Notes: generated by a model from the letters alone, not told the origin. Positions 23,995 through 33,819 are shown, counted from the stretch's first letter. The stretch is DNA of 64,000 nt from Stappia stellulata (GCF_020176715.1 NZ_JAIVMF010000007.1:124001-188000); one strand, 5' to 3'. Program-made: numbers and translations.

Positions 23995-25533
23995 TCAGTA
24001 GAAGATGAAGACTGCGCCACCGACACCGCCGGTGGACCACGACGGACCGCTTTTGCCACCCGCGCCGGGAAGGTAGGCCCCGTTGATGTCATAGGCGATG
24101 GGTGAATGCCCTATGTTCACAGACACGCCGCCTTGCCCCACCCACTTCTCAACATCGGCGGTGAAGGGGGTTATCGCGGCATAAAAATCAACGTAAGCAC
24201 CGCTCCCCACAAAACGCCCACCGGCGCAGTCCGCTTGGGTGGGAGGTGGTCCGCTGGCTCCTGAGGATGCATTTCGCCCGCCACTGGCGGTGATTGGGCC
24301 AAACGAGGACGATCCGGCGAAGTTGTAGTTGTTCTGCCCACCCGAATTGCCAGCGCCCACCGTGACGGGCATAGATGCCCCCGGTGTGACAGTGAGATGG
24401 CCCACTACAGCCGCTCCTGCTGATCCGGAAAAATAGGTGTTAGGGGGCGCACCGCCACCACCTCCGCCGATGACGACGGCAAACACACGAGTCACCCCGG
24501 CAGGCACCACCCACGTACCAGATGCAGGGACAACCGCGACATTGGTGAGCGGCTTCATCATCGCGCTCTCTAGCGCGGCGATCTGCGCCCCGGTCGGAAG
24601 CGGCTGGCCGCCGACCGTGAAACTGTCCGCATTTACATTGCCTGCGACGTCGACCTGGTTTCCCGCCCCCGGAAGCTTGCCGACCCCAACCTGACCGGCA
24701 AACCAGCCGTGACCGTAAGTCAGGCTGAACCCAATGAACGGGATACCATCGCTGGTAAGCAGGATCTGATGGCCCCAATTCGCGATCGGCAGGCGGTTCT
24801 CCACGCCGCTGCCGGCCGCATGGTAGGCGTAGACCAAGCCGAAGTGATCGCCGAAGTTGTTGGCCGTCTCATCGATCCGGTATTGGTCGCCGATCGACCA
24901 AATCCCTTGAACCTTCGACGAAGCATAATGGCCGGCCAAGCCCGCGCGCCCGATCACGCCCTTCGACGATACTTCGCCGAGAATATCGCCAGTAAACTGA
25001 ACACCCCCCGTCAGATCGAGGTCGATGGGGACAACGGCACCAGTGCTGCTCTTACCGTACACCCGCCAGGATCGGCCATTGCCATTGTAGTAGGACTGCA
25101 GTTGACTGCCGTCGTCGTAGGATCCGTTGTATGGCTTAATGTCCAAATAGCCGCTCACGATCGTCGGACCCGCAGCGTCGAGCTTACCCGCGATCGCCGC
25201 CGACCAATCCGGCCCGATCCCGACCCCGCCGCCGACCTGCGTCGTGAGCGGCCGACCGGCCGGCGCGCCGGTGATGTCGACATCCGTCAGGTCGTTGATC
25301 GCGTGCGTGTGACCGGCCGCAGCCTTGCCTTCGAGCGCCGCCTGAAGCCCGGTCACGTCACCAATGACGTGACCGTGCGAAACAAGCGCCGCCTGCGACA
25401 CGGAGATCAGGAGCGACGCCACGTCCCCGTCGATCGCCTGCAGCGCTGAGATCAGCCGCTGGACGTCTGTGTCGAGTTCATTTTCCGGATCCGGAAGCTG
25501 ATAGCCGCGATTGGCCGTGGTTGGTGTGAGCAT
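23995..25533 (-). CDS. Tail fibre protein with Gly-rich tip
   Basis: 512 aa. The N-terminus (MLTPTTANRGYQLPDPENEL) and the HTHAINDLTDVDI-type repeat are usual for fibres that attach to a baseplate. The last 170 residues are very Gly/Ser/Pro-rich (VVIGGGGGGAPPN and similar), as in fibre tips that bind host surface. Local GC is lower than in the flanking tail genes, as is common for exchanged receptor-binding genes. It sits between the DUF4815 protein and the DUF4376 protein, in the position of P2 gpH. Confidence 0.85.
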   Translation of the reverse strand: MLTPTTANRGYQLPDPENELDTDVQRLISALQAIDGDVASLLISVSQAALVSHGHVIGDVTGLQAALEGKAAAGHTHAINDLTDVDITGAPAGRPLTTQVGGGVGIGPDWSAAIAGKLDAAGPTIVSGYLDIKPYNGSYDDGSQLQSYYNGNGRSWRVYGKSSTGAVVPIDLDLTGGVQFTGDILGEVSSKGVIGRAGLAGHYASSKVQGIWSIGDQYRIDETANNFGDHFGLVYAYHAAGSGVENRLPIANWGHQILLTSDGIPFIGFSLTYGHGWFAGQVGVGKLPGAGNQVDVAGNVNADSFTVGGQPLPTGAQIAALESAMMKPLTNVAVVPASGTWVVPAGVTRVFAVVIGGGGGGAPPNTYFSGSAGAAVVGHLTVTPGASMPVTVGAGNSGGQNNYNFAGSSSFGPITASGGRNASSGASGPPPTQADCAGGRFVGSGAYVDFYAAITPFTADVEKWVGQGGVSVNIGHSPIAYDINGAYLPGAGGKSGPSWSTGGVGGAVFIFY

Positions 25534-25542
25534 TCACGCCTC

Positions 25543-28500
25543 CTAGATCGTCGCGACGCGCAGGTCGGCGAGCGAGGGCCGCGCCGCCGGTCCGCCGGTG
25601 AGCGTCAACCGCACGCGGGTCTGTGCGCCCCAGGTCGGTTGCGGATCGGCGACATCGATTTCATGAGTGCGGTCGACCCAGCCGGCCAGTTCCAGTGCCT
25701 CGGTTTCGGCAAGCGGGATCGCCTGCCAGGAAGAGCCCGCGTCCTGCAGCTCCACCGTCACACTCGAACCCGGTGGCAGGTTTGCCTTGAGCCAGACCGG
25801 CAAGCGCGTTGCCCCGTCGACGTTGAAGGCGCGGCTCACATAGGTCGCCGTGTCCCGGAGGCTTCCCGCGATAAGCTGCGCGCCGGGGAAGAGCGTCGGG
25901 CTGGCGATCTCAGTGCCAGTGAGCACCGCGCGCACCGTCACGGTTTCCGTCAGCCGCTCGGTGAGCTCCACGACCTGATCGGGAACCATTCGCAGGATCT
26001 CGCCGCCCGGACGCTCGACCTCGAAGACAACGCGACAGGCAGCGGTGGGCAGATCGACCGCCGCGCGGATCACGAGATCCGTACAGTCGACCAGGTCCAC
26101 CGTGCCGAGCGCGATGGTTTTCGTGGTCGGCGCAAAGCGCGCGACTGCGATTTCGAACGTGATGTCCTCGTCTTGATGCGGCGTCCAGGTCCGCGCGTTG
26201 CTGGACGACAGCATGACGCCGACCGAATAGGGCTGCGCCGCCACCCGTTCCTGCCGGGTCGCATCGAAATCGCCGACGGCGGCCGAGCTGATCGCATGGG
26301 CGTCGTCGTCGCTCTTGAGGACGAAACAGACCTCACGCCCCGCCGGGATCCAGATCGGCTCGGGCAGCGCGATCGTGTGCGGCTGCCCGATCACGACCGC
26401 CGACATCTCCACGAAGGCCTGCGTCAGGACCTCCGCCGTCGGCAGTCCCTGGGCGACGGTGCGGATCTCCAGAAGGCAGGGATTGGCCGCATCGCCAACC
26501 GCGCAGAAGGTGACAGTAACGCTTGCCTGATGCCGACCCGCGCCGCCGGGCAGGATGAAGGTCTGCGCCAGCGGGTCGACTGATCCGCCTTCAAGGTTCT
26601 GCGTGGACGCATCTTCCTGCGGGATCCACACAGGCGGGTCCGACCAGCGGGTGACATTCGTGACCTGCCGCATGACCGTGATGTCGATGCGGCCCTGACC
26701 GACGAAGACCGCCGAGGCCGACGTGCCCGAGGCGCCGGTGGCGCGCACAAGCTTGCGACCTGCCGGATAGGTTTCCGCCGCAACCTCGATCGTTCCAGTC
26801 ACCTCGCCATTCGCATCGGCAACAAGGGCGGGATCGGGCGTTACGTCGACGCCGTCGAAAGTGAGTTCCGACAGGATCTCGCCGGCACCAAACCCGGAGA
26901 CGGCGAAGGCAATCGAGATTGGCCGCAGGAACTCGGCCAGCTCTTCGCGCTGGTCGACCTCTTCCGCCTCAGTCGTGGTGCGGGAACGGTTGCCCGAACC
27001 GAAGGTGCGTGTCGCGGCTGAGGCCCATTCCGTCCGCGTCTCCGTCCAGAAATCAGCGGCGGGCGTAAGCGCCAACTCGGCCGGGATCGGCGTGAAGTTG
27101 GAATACGGATTGACCAGCCGGCAGCGCGTTGAGAGCGGCTGCAAGACCACGGTTTCAGCCGTCCAGTCCAGCATCACCGGTGCCGCGATCGGCAAGGAAA
27201 ACACCGTCGGGTCAATCGCCAACTGGCAGGAGCCCTCGAAGACGGCCGCGTCCTGGGCGATGCCGCCATCGCGATAGCGATCCGACGTGAACGGATCGAC
27301 GAAGACGCCTCGCTTGGCAACCGGCTCGCGGCTGTCGATCTGGCGGCGCAGTCGCTCCAGGGCGATAAGGTCCAGCGCGTCGATCAGCCTCGTGTAGAGC
27401 CGATACAATCCCGCCACCCCAAGGGGACGCACATCGGAATTGATGATTGCCGGCGCGCCGGTCCAGGAGTTGACCACCTGGCACAGCGCCAGATGCCGCT
27501 CCGGCACCGCCGGAGGCACCGCGCGCGAGCGGCTCGCTACGCCCTCGATGTAAACGACGCGGCCGTCGGGATCGAGGCAAAGCCGGTCGATGCGCGGCAG
27601 CTTGTAGTCGTAGGTGAGCAGAACCTCGCCGCCGGTCACTCCGCCGGCCAGTGTCACGCTGGTGTCGGTGGTCGAGACCGGGGCGACCGCGTCACGGTAG
27701 CGGTATTTGACTGTGTAGGACGATCCCGCCGCCGGCTCCGCACCGCCCGGCGTCCAGTCGATGCGGTCGGCGTTGAGCACGTAGTCTGTGCCGGCGGCAT
27801 AGGTCGTGCCGCCCTGTTTCACCTCGACGAGGGTCGTGACGCTGGTGTTGGCGAGCGCGTCGATCGCGCCCGCGCTCGGGCCATGCGTGACCGTCTCGAC
27901 CACCTCCTTCGTGACCAGCGCCGTCACCAAGTTGGCGATCGGGGGAAAACGCAGGGCGAAGCTCGCCGTGCCCGTGCCCGCGTCATCGAAACTGTGCTGT
28001 TCGGCGTCGATCCGTTCGACATCGAAGCGCTCCGCGACCGCCAACCTCAACGAGGCGGTGCGCTGGTACTTCACGCCATCGACATTGGCGATGCCGGCTT
28101 CGACAACAAAGACCTGGTCCAGCCCGACCATCCCAAGCGCTGCCACGCGGCAGCCGTCGACGATGTAGGAGCCGTTGACGTGGCGGTCGTATGCGGCAAT
28201 CGCCTGCACGGTTTCCGAGAGATCCGACGGTGGCGTCTGGTCGAGCGCCACGCCGTTCTGCAGCCGATAGACCGGATACAGCTCGCCCGGCTCGCCATCG
28301 CCACCCCAGCCCCATTGCAGCGTTTCGACGATGCGCGCGGCACCGGCCTCGCCTTCGGCGGCAGTGCCCGGCGCCAGCCCCAGGAGATCCGGGTCCTCGA
28401 CCTCGGTCACGACCTCCTGGACGAGCCGCACACCGATCACCACGTCACCGACCATTGGCACGCCGGCAAGCGTCGCCTGAGCGACCGGGCGCACATCACC

Positions 28501-28758
28501 GCCAGCAAAGACCTTGCCGGCCTCCAGGAAGATCGAGCCGGCGGCATCGTCGACGAGGATCGCGCCGCCGTCTATGCGATCGCCATCGCGTGCGGACAGT
28601 TCGCCGACACGCTTGATCCGACCGCGCAGGACGGACTGCGCCTCGTTCAGCTCGGCCCCCTGAAGAAAGCGGCCCTCTCGGAAGACCACATCGGTGACGT
28701 CCGGCTTGGCCGGCGTGCGGTCGAAGGCGTCCGCGATCAAGTGATGCTCAAAGGCCAT
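25543..28758 (-). CDS. Large baseplate/tail protein, DUF4815-like
   Basis: 1071 aa from ATG 28758, which follows GAGGATC. The N-terminal half resembles DUF4815 proteins: VVFREGRFLQGAELNEAQSV, GDRIDGGAILVD, and LPRIDRLCLDPDGRVVYIEG. Such long proteins sit next to tail protein I and fibres in contractile phages and are thought to form part of the baseplate or fibre connector. It takes the place between gpI and the fibre. No enzymatic motif noted. Confidence 0.75.
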   Translation of the reverse strand: MAFEHHLIADAFDRTPAKPDVTDVVFREGRFLQGAELNEAQSVLRGRIKRVGELSARDGDRIDGGAILVDDAAGSIFLEAGKVFAGGDVRPVAQATLAGVPMVGDVVIGVRLVQEVVTEVEDPDLLGLAPGTAAEGEAGAARIVETLQWGWGGDGEPGELYPVYRLQNGVALDQTPPSDLSETVQAIAAYDRHVNGSYIVDGCRVAALGMVGLDQVFVVEAGIANVDGVKYQRTASLRLAVAERFDVERIDAEQHSFDDAGTGTASFALRFPPIANLVTALVTKEVVETVTHGPSAGAIDALANTSVTTLVEVKQGGTTYAAGTDYVLNADRIDWTPGGAEPAAGSSYTVKYRYRDAVAPVSTTDTSVTLAGGVTGGEVLLTYDYKLPRIDRLCLDPDGRVVYIEGVASRSRAVPPAVPERHLALCQVVNSWTGAPAIINSDVRPLGVAGLYRLYTRLIDALDLIALERLRRQIDSREPVAKRGVFVDPFTSDRYRDGGIAQDAAVFEGSCQLAIDPTVFSLPIAAPVMLDWTAETVVLQPLSTRCRLVNPYSNFTPIPAELALTPAADFWTETRTEWASAATRTFGSGNRSRTTTEAEEVDQREELAEFLRPISIAFAVSGFGAGEILSELTFDGVDVTPDPALVADANGEVTGTIEVAAETYPAGRKLVRATGASGTSASAVFVGQGRIDITVMRQVTNVTRWSDPPVWIPQEDASTQNLEGGSVDPLAQTFILPGGAGRHQASVTVTFCAVGDAANPCLLEIRTVAQGLPTAEVLTQAFVEMSAVVIGQPHTIALPEPIWIPAGREVCFVLKSDDDAHAISSAAVGDFDATRQERVAAQPYSVGVMLSSSNARTWTPHQDEDITFEIAVARFAPTTKTIALGTVDLVDCTDLVIRAAVDLPTAACRVVFEVERPGGEILRMVPDQVVELTERLTETVTVRAVLTGTEIASPTLFPGAQLIAGSLRDTATYVSRAFNVDGATRLPVWLKANLPPGSSVTVELQDAGSSWQAIPLAETEALELAGWVDRTHEIDVADPQPTWGAQTRVRLTLTGGPAARPSLADLRVATI

Positions 28759-28765
28759 TCGATCC

Positions 28766-29908
28766 TCATTCGAAATCGAGAAGGAAGGTGACGCGCTCGC
28801 GGACCGTCTGCCCGAGCGCAATCGAGACAGGTTTGCGCGCGACCGGCGCTTGCGGCGTCACGAGATCGCCTGCGTCGATCCACAGCGCGCCGGGCTTTGC
28901 CGGGTCGGCATGATGCGCGCCGCACAGGATGCCGACTTCCGCCGCCTCTTCGCCGGCGCCATCGCCGAAGCCGGTCAGGGCCTCGACATAGACCCGGTCG
29001 CCGCCAGTGGTCGGCGCAATGCTCTCGCCGCCGAAGCGGAAGATCTCGCTTGCCGCCGGCACCACGCCGACCTGTGCAAACGCCTTTGCCCGGCGCGCGC
29101 CGATGAGCGATCCGTCGCCGCGCCAGAAGCCGACATAGGCGCCGAAGCCCGCCAGCGTCTGCGCCATCTGCGCATTGCGGGTGCCCGGCGATCCGAGCTC
29201 CGCCCAGGTCTGCGAGATCTCCGCCCAGGGCGTCTGGATATCGGCCCATCGCAGGCCGGACGATCCGTCGCCCGGTATCCAGATCCCGAGGGCCGTCAGT
29301 TCCGCCTCGCTCAAGGTGATGGCGAACGGATAGTCACGACCGAAGGACCATTTCGGCCCGTCCAGATCGCCCGTTTCCGCGAGATGCACGCCGCTGTCGT
29401 CGCCAAGAATGCAAGCACTTGCTCGCGTCCAGCCGGCCTCGGCGGCCGGAACGTCATAGCCATGCACCCCGCGCCGAAAGCGGGACCGCGCCGGCTGCGA
29501 CAGCCGCGCCACGCCGTCGATCGGCACAAGGTCCGCTTCACCATCGCGCACGCGGTCGAGATCAAGCTGATAGTCCGCCCAGGCGAGCCGGCGCGCGGGC
29601 GGGTCGACGATCGCCGCCGAGTAGCCGACAAAGCCGAGCCCCATCGCCATTCCGGCATGGGTGCCGCGCAGCCGCTCCCAACGAATGCCGTCGTCGAGCA
29701 GGTCGTAGAGGTTCGGCACATAGGGCGACAACGGCCCGAGGCCGTATTCGTAGGTGAGCCAGGGCGCGAGCGCCGGCTGCGGGTTGACGATCTTCCAGCC
29801 GGCAATCGCATCCGCCGCCGGCTCCAGCCCGGCGACCACGCCGGCGCCAGTCAAGTCGAGCGAACGTTCCAGCGGCGTCGAATTGGAGGGAACCAGTGTC
29901 GTCGTCAT
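28766..29908 (-). CDS. Tail protein I-like baseplate protein
   Basis: 380 aa, twice the length of P2 gpI. The first part resembles the P2 gpI family: LERSLDLTGAGVVAGL and ALAPWLTYEYGLGPLSPYVP, DDGIRWERLRGTHAGM. The extra C-terminal 200 residues are of unknown function. It overlaps baseplate J by 4 nt. In P2 gpI is a baseplate wedge protein. Confidence 0.75.
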   Translation of the reverse strand: MTTTLVPSNSTPLERSLDLTGAGVVAGLEPAADAIAGWKIVNPQPALAPWLTYEYGLGPLSPYVPNLYDLLDDGIRWERLRGTHAGMAMGLGFVGYSAAIVDPPARRLAWADYQLDLDRVRDGEADLVPIDGVARLSQPARSRFRRGVHGYDVPAAEAGWTRASACILGDDSGVHLAETGDLDGPKWSFGRDYPFAITLSEAELTALGIWIPGDGSSGLRWADIQTPWAEISQTWAELGSPGTRNAQMAQTLAGFGAYVGFWRGDGSLIGARRAKAFAQVGVVPAASEIFRFGGESIAPTTGGDRVYVEALTGFGDGAGEEAAEVGILCGAHHADPAKPGALWIDAGDLVTPQAPVARKPVSIALGQTVRERVTFLLDFE

Positions 29909-30753
29909 CGACCGCGGCCTCCGTCCTCAATCGTAATGGATTGCAGCGCGATCGCTTCCGTCGGCGCGGCGACGACATCCTCGGCCGGCGCGATCACCTC
30001 GACGCGGCTCACGCCGGGTCGCATGGCCCGCGCCACCAACCATGAGGCCGTGAGATCCAGCCCAAGCAGCGCCTCAGCCGTCCAGGCCTCCTGGATGATC
30101 GCGGGCAGATCGTCGAGCACCGACTGCGGCGCATCCGGCGCGAGCCGAACGCGAAGGACAATGTTGACGAACTTGCGAACGGCCGAGGCAACCTCGAAGC
30201 GATCCGAGACCACGCGCACCGCTGGCGCGTCGAGCGCCGCGCGCACCGTGTCGAGCAGTCCTTGATCGGCAACGCCGTCCGCCTCGGTCGAGAGAACGGC
30301 GATCCGCACGGTCGGGTCGCGCCCATCACGCCAGATCGCGACGTTGCGCACGCGCACGTCCGCCGCCATCGCAACGGCCTTGTAACGCTCGGCCGGGCCG
30401 CCGGCGGAGCGGCCGAAGATTGTCAGGCGCACGCGCTCGCGCAGCCGTTCGTCCGTCTCCCCAGCAAGCCGGACCAAATCGTAGAAGGCCGCTAGATGAT
30501 CAAGGTCGGAGCCGCGCGCGAATGCCAGGAGATTGGCGCGGGCCGCATCGTTGATCCGCCCACGCAGGAGCAATTCGCGATAGGCAAAGGCCTGGCAGAT
30601 GATCGTCACCGGATCGGTTTCCAGACCGCCGACGTCCCAGGTGATGCCGATCTCGGCAAGGCGTGCCCGTGCGTCCTCGATGAGCGCCGCCAGCAGCGCA
30701 TCGTAGTCCAGGTCCTCGATAATCGCCGGTGCGGGAAGCTGCGGGATCGTCAT
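29905..30753 (-). CDS. Baseplate assembly protein J (P2 gpJ-like)
   Basis: 282 aa. A wedge protein of the baseplate periphery. Core pattern: GLETDPVTIICQAFAYRELL near the N-terminus, LRGRINDAARANLLAFARG, LDHLAAFYDLVRLAGETDERL and GGPAERYKAVAMAADVRVRN. It is coupled by ATGA overlaps to gpW upstream and gpI downstream. Confidence 0.92.
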   Translation of the reverse strand: MTIPQLPAPAIIEDLDYDALLAALIEDARARLAEIGITWDVGGLETDPVTIICQAFAYRELLLRGRINDAARANLLAFARGSDLDHLAAFYDLVRLAGETDERLRERVRLTIFGRSAGGPAERYKAVAMAADVRVRNVAIWRDGRDPTVRIAVLSTEADGVADQGLLDTVRAALDAPAVRVVSDRFEVASAVRKFVNIVLRVRLAPDAPQSVLDDLPAIIQEAWTAEALLGLDLTASWLVARAMRPGVSRVEVIAPAEDVVAAPTEAIALQSITIEDGGRGR

Positions 30754-31130
30754 GCGGCCCCCACCAGGAGGTCGGCGACGCGATCCTCGCGCAAGCTGTA
30801 GTCGCCAAGGTGACCGGCCGGATAGAAGACACCATCAAGGCGGAAGACGAAGCGTCCGGACCGGCCGCCTTCGATCATGTCGATCGTGCGCAGGCGGAAA
30901 CCGGGTTCCCCGTTGCGCGGGTCTTCAAGCGCATCGGCGATCGCCACATAAAGCTCCAGGAGCGTGCGCGGATTGGCCGGCGCGTCCTGAAGCTCGGGCA
31001 CGCGGGAGCCGAAGTCCCGCCGCATGACGCGGGTTCCGAAACGGGTCGTGAGGATCTTGGCCATCGACTGGACGCAATGGTCGAAACCTTTCACAACCTG
31101 CCCGGTGCCAGCGTCGATCCCGGTGCGCAT
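30750..31130 (-). CDS. Baseplate wedge protein, gpW/gp25 family
   Basis: 126 aa, usual size. T4 gp25/P2 gpW family: FDHCVQSMAKILTTRFGTRV, MRRDFGSRVPELQDAPANP, VAIADALEDPRNGEPGFRL. The R-x-D-F-G-S motif is typical. It helps lock the baseplate and starts sheath assembly. Coupled to J by ATGA. Confidence 0.92.
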   Translation of the reverse strand: MRTGIDAGTGQVVKGFDHCVQSMAKILTTRFGTRVMRRDFGSRVPELQDAPANPRTLLELYVAIADALEDPRNGEPGFRLRTIDMIEGGRSGRFVFRLDGVFYPAGHLGDYSLREDRVADLLVGAA

Positions 31131-31133
31131 GGG

Positions 31134-31343
31134 TCAGCCCTTCTCCTTTGCGGGCGCCTTCGCGGCCGGCTTGTCGGCGTCGACGGGCTTGGCCTTGCTG
31201 ACGGCCGGGTCCTCCAGCTCGCCGGCGATCACCGCATATTGCGCCTGTTCCTCGGTGAGCTTGATCGTCTTCCCCTTGCCGGGGTTGCGCACGCCGGCGA
31301 CCCAGGGGCCGGCGGCTTCGAGAACGCGGTAGGATTTCTGCAT
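31134..31343 (-). CDS. Small phage protein between gpV and gpW
   Basis: 69 aa. Begins MQKSYRVLEAAGPWVAGVRN and has KTIKLTEEQAQYAVIAGELE, then a Lys/Ala/Pro-rich tail. It resembles small FluMu-type proteins often found among tail genes, but I cannot give it a function. The gap to gpW is 3 nt. Confidence 0.65.
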   Translation of the reverse strand: MQKSYRVLEAAGPWVAGVRNPGKGKTIKLTEEQAQYAVIAGELEDPAVSKAKPVDADKPAAKAPAKEKG

Positions 31344-31365
31344 GTCGGGTCTCCTGTGGATGGTG

Positions 31366-31932
31366 TCAGACGAGCACGTCGTCTGCGCCTTCAATGGCGC
31401 GGTGGCCGGCCTCGTCGCGGGCCTCGACGTGGTGAACCTTGCGGGTGCCGTTGTTGAGCCGGGTGCGGGCGGTGGTCACCAGCTCGTCGGCGGTGATGCG
31501 CAAGGCCGTTCCGCCGATCCCGATAACGATCGCATTGCGGGTGATCTCGATGCGGGCATCGCCGTGCTTGATAACGAGCTGCTGGTCTTCTTCGGTCGGT
31601 CGCGGGTTGTCTCGCGTGTAGCCATCCCGCACGGCCAGCGATTGCGGCCCGACCTCGCCGTGTGGTGAGAGAAGCCGCATGGTCTCGCCGACGGCGACCG
31701 GCACATGGGTGGAATAACCGCCGACGCCGTCGCCGGCGCTTTCCTGCACCTGCACCCATGGCGAAAGGAACGGCTTGCCGGTGCGCGGGTCCGGCGGCAT
31801 CAGCTCAAGCCGCACCTTGTCGCCCTTGATCTCCACGACCTTGCCGGTCATGTGACTTGCCGCGAGCCGTCGGTTGAGCGCATCGACCGACTTGCGCAGG
31901 GTTCGGATCTCCCGGGCGACGGTCGGGATCAT
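31366..31932 (-). CDS. Baseplate assembly protein V (spike, gpV/gp45-like)
   Basis: 188 aa. Tail spike that pierces the membrane. Features: N-terminal helix EIRTLRKSVDALNRRLA, an OB-like domain (GKVVEIKGDKVRLEL; WVQVQESAGDGVGGYSTHVP; GETMRLLSPHGEVGPQSLAV), then beta repeats (KHGDARIEITRNAIVIGIGG). The ATG overlaps the previous stop by 4 nt. Confidence 0.9.
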   Translation of the reverse strand: MIPTVAREIRTLRKSVDALNRRLAASHMTGKVVEIKGDKVRLELMPPDPRTGKPFLSPWVQVQESAGDGVGGYSTHVPVAVGETMRLLSPHGEVGPQSLAVRDGYTRDNPRPTEEDQQLVIKHGDARIEITRNAIVIGIGGTALRITADELVTTARTRLNNGTRKVHHVEARDEAGHRAIEGADDVLV

Positions 31933-32453
31933 GGTGCGGCCCCCGCATCCGGATCGAAGGGCTCGCCGTTCACCTCGAAAATGAGGTCTATGGTCGGCGA
32001 ATTGGCGAAGACGCCGGCGGTCGCGTTGCGCAGAACCTGCGTCCATTCGACCGCGACGACGGAAACGCCGCGCCGGTCCATCTTGCCGCTCAAAACGGGC
32101 GCGATCCGCAGCTTGGAGGGCGCGCCGATGTTGTCCAGGCCGAAGCGTTGGCGCGGTGACAGGATGGCGAGAACGGCCTCGGCCATCGCCCAGGCATCAT
32201 TGTCGCGCGCGGGCTCCGAGCCCTGCACGATTGCGAAGGCCGCGCATTCAAGCGGAAGGTCATACGAACCGTCGGCGTTTGACTGGACGGGCGCGCGCAG
32301 GACGCCAATGCGCAGGCCCGGCGCGCGGATCGAATTGCGCTCCAACTCGTCGAGATCGAAGCGGCCGAGCTGCAATTCGCAGCTTTTCAGGGTCGGCAAA
32401 GCGGTCTTGAAGGTGGCTTCAACGGCGCTTCGAAAGGCGTTGATCCGGCTCAT
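31929..32453 (-). CDS. Mu gp37-like protein (DUF1834 type)
   Basis: 174 aa. The pattern MSRINAFRSAVEATFKTALPT, SCELQLGRFDLDELERNSIR, ILSPRQRFGLDNIGAPSKLR and VVAVEWTQVLR resembles Mu gp37 family proteins, encoded between head and tail genes. It probably takes part in tail-terminator or connector assembly. ATGA overlaps on both sides. Confidence 0.75.
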   Translation of the reverse strand: MSRINAFRSAVEATFKTALPTLKSCELQLGRFDLDELERNSIRAPGLRIGVLRAPVQSNADGSYDLPLECAAFAIVQGSEPARDNDAWAMAEAVLAILSPRQRFGLDNIGAPSKLRIAPVLSGKMDRRGVSVVAVEWTQVLRNATAGVFANSPTIDLIFEVNGEPFDPDAGAAP

Positions 32454-32929
32454 TGCAGGATACTCCCGAGCCAGTCGCGCGCAGCATGCTCGATATCGAC
32501 GCGGTTTTCGGCTGAGAGCCCGAGCCATGTCCGGGCTGGCATCGTGACAGTGCGCGCGAAGACGGCCGCATCGCCGATCATGAACCGAAGCACCTTGCCC
32601 TTCTTCGGCTTGATCGTGCCGCCTTCCTGATGGATGCGGGCATAGATGAGGCCTGAGCCGACCGTGACGCCATGACTGGAGGCGATGTAATCGACCGACC
32701 GCGACAGGTGGCCTTCGGCATAAAGGATCGAAGTCCCGGCGCGGTTCGGTTTCCAGGGCGTGCCGTCCGGCGCGGTCTTTTCCTCTTCGATCCGGCGCCG
32801 CGTCTGTTCCTGGACCAGCCGGCCAATGCCGTCGGCGAGCTCGTCCTTGGGCGCGTCGGCAAGCCCTTCGATTTGCACCAGGCGCGCGGCAAGATCGCTG
32901 TCATCGATGCGGATCGCGATACCGGTCAT
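32450..32929 (-). CDS. Phage virion morphogenesis protein (Mu gpG-like)
   Basis: 159 aa. Family marks: VQEQTRRRIEEEKTAPDGTP, WKPNRAGTSILYAEGHLSRS, GSGLIYARIHQEGGTIKPKK, and FARTVTMPARTWLGLS. The IHQ-x-G and MPARxxLGLS motifs are typical. In Mu, gpG lies between F and I. Here that place is taken by the methylase/nuclease cassette and G lies after gp36. ATGA overlaps both sides. Confidence 0.88.
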   Translation of the reverse strand: MTGIAIRIDDSDLAARLVQIEGLADAPKDELADGIGRLVQEQTRRRIEEEKTAPDGTPWKPNRAGTSILYAEGHLSRSVDYIASSHGVTVGSGLIYARIHQEGGTIKPKKGKVLRFMIGDAAVFARTVTMPARTWLGLSAENRVDIEHAARDWLGSILQ

Positions 32930-33342
32930 GACCGCCCCCGGCCGAAGATACGCGGTTCGGCGAAGAAGGCGGCGCCGCTGTTGCTGGATGTTCCATCGAC
33001 CGAGATCTTCGGCTCGGCCGATCCAAGGCCGGCCTTGCCCTCGGCGATGCGCTTCAGGAGATCGACCGCGTCCTTGTATCGATCCTCGATCGTGGTCGTC
33101 AGCGCGGCATGGCGGTTCGCCAGGACATAGACCGCGATATTGGCGCAAGGCGAAATCAGAACGTCCGGACGCGTGGCAAGCGGTAGCTCATAGCGCGCCG
33201 AGATATGCGCATCGATCTCGCGGGCCGCGAACTCAAGGGCGCGCGCGATCGCCGCGCCCGGATCGACATCCTCGGGGAGAATATCGGCGAGGAAGTCCGC
33301 GCCCCAGATCTCTTCGATGTCGGCTTGGCTGGCGTAGATCAC
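32926..33342 (-). CDS. Head-tail protein, DUF1320 family (Mu gp36-like)
   Basis: 138 aa. Starts MIYASQADIEEIWGADFLAD, with REIDAHISARYELPLATRPD and YKDAVDLLKRIAEGKAGLG, the standard DUF1320 pattern. It is thought to act at the head-tail joint. Coupled to G by ATGA. Confidence 0.9.
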   Translation of the reverse strand: MIYASQADIEEIWGADFLADILPEDVDPGAAIARALEFAAREIDAHISARYELPLATRPDVLISPCANIAVYVLANRHAALTTTIEDRYKDAVDLLKRIAEGKAGLGSAEPKISVDGTSSNSGAAFFAEPRIFGRGRS

Positions 33343-33376
33343 GATGCACTCCGGGGTGGCGGTCGACGAGCCGGCT

Positions 33377-33751
33377 TCAGTCGGCCGGCTGGATCTTCAC
33401 GGTCAGGGCTGGATCGCTTTCGATCGCGACGCGCTCCGCTTCGCTCAGATCGGCGAGCGGGACCTCGACCGGGTCCTTGCCGAAGGCGCGCCCGGCGCGC
33501 CGACGCGGCCGGCGCGCGGTGACCACCAGAACCTCGGCGGGTTGGGACGGCGGTTCCGATTTCTCGTCGCCCTTCGGAGCGGATTTGGCGGACGCCTTCG
33601 GCTTTGCGGCTTTCGCGGCAGCCTTGTGCTTTTCGGCCGCCTGGGGCTTGTCGGCTGCCTTGGGTTCGTTGGCGGCTTGTGTCTCGGCCGCGTTCGGCTC
33701 GGCCGGGTTGGCGGTTTCGGATGCGGTGGACGGAGATGTTTCGGGGGGCAT
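33377..33751 (-). CDS. Ala/Lys-rich protein, Mu gp35-like
   Basis: 124 aa. The first 70 residues are low-complexity Ala/Lys/Glu/Pro. The C-terminal part, EVLVVTARRPRRRAGRAFGK and VPLADLSEAERVAIESDPAL, has the pattern of FluMu N-terminal-domain (HI1506/gp35) proteins. It lies between capsid and gp36 as in Mu. Function unknown. Confidence 0.7.
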   Translation of the reverse strand: MPPETSPSTASETANPAEPNAAETQAANEPKAADKPQAAEKHKAAAKAAKPKASAKSAPKGDEKSEPPSQPAEVLVVTARRPRRRAGRAFGKDPVEVPLADLSEAERVAIESDPALTVKIQPAD

Positions 33752-33819
33752 GGCGGCCTCCTGTGAGCAGGATCGGGATCAGGGCGGGGAGACGGGCGCG
33801 GCCGGCGCGCCCGTCAGGC

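Noticed and set aside
27493..30265. Long plus-strand frames opposite the tail genes
   Set aside because: They mirror DUF4815, tail I and J genes. They are Arg/Asp/His-rich with no domain, and all coupled overlaps are on the minus strand.
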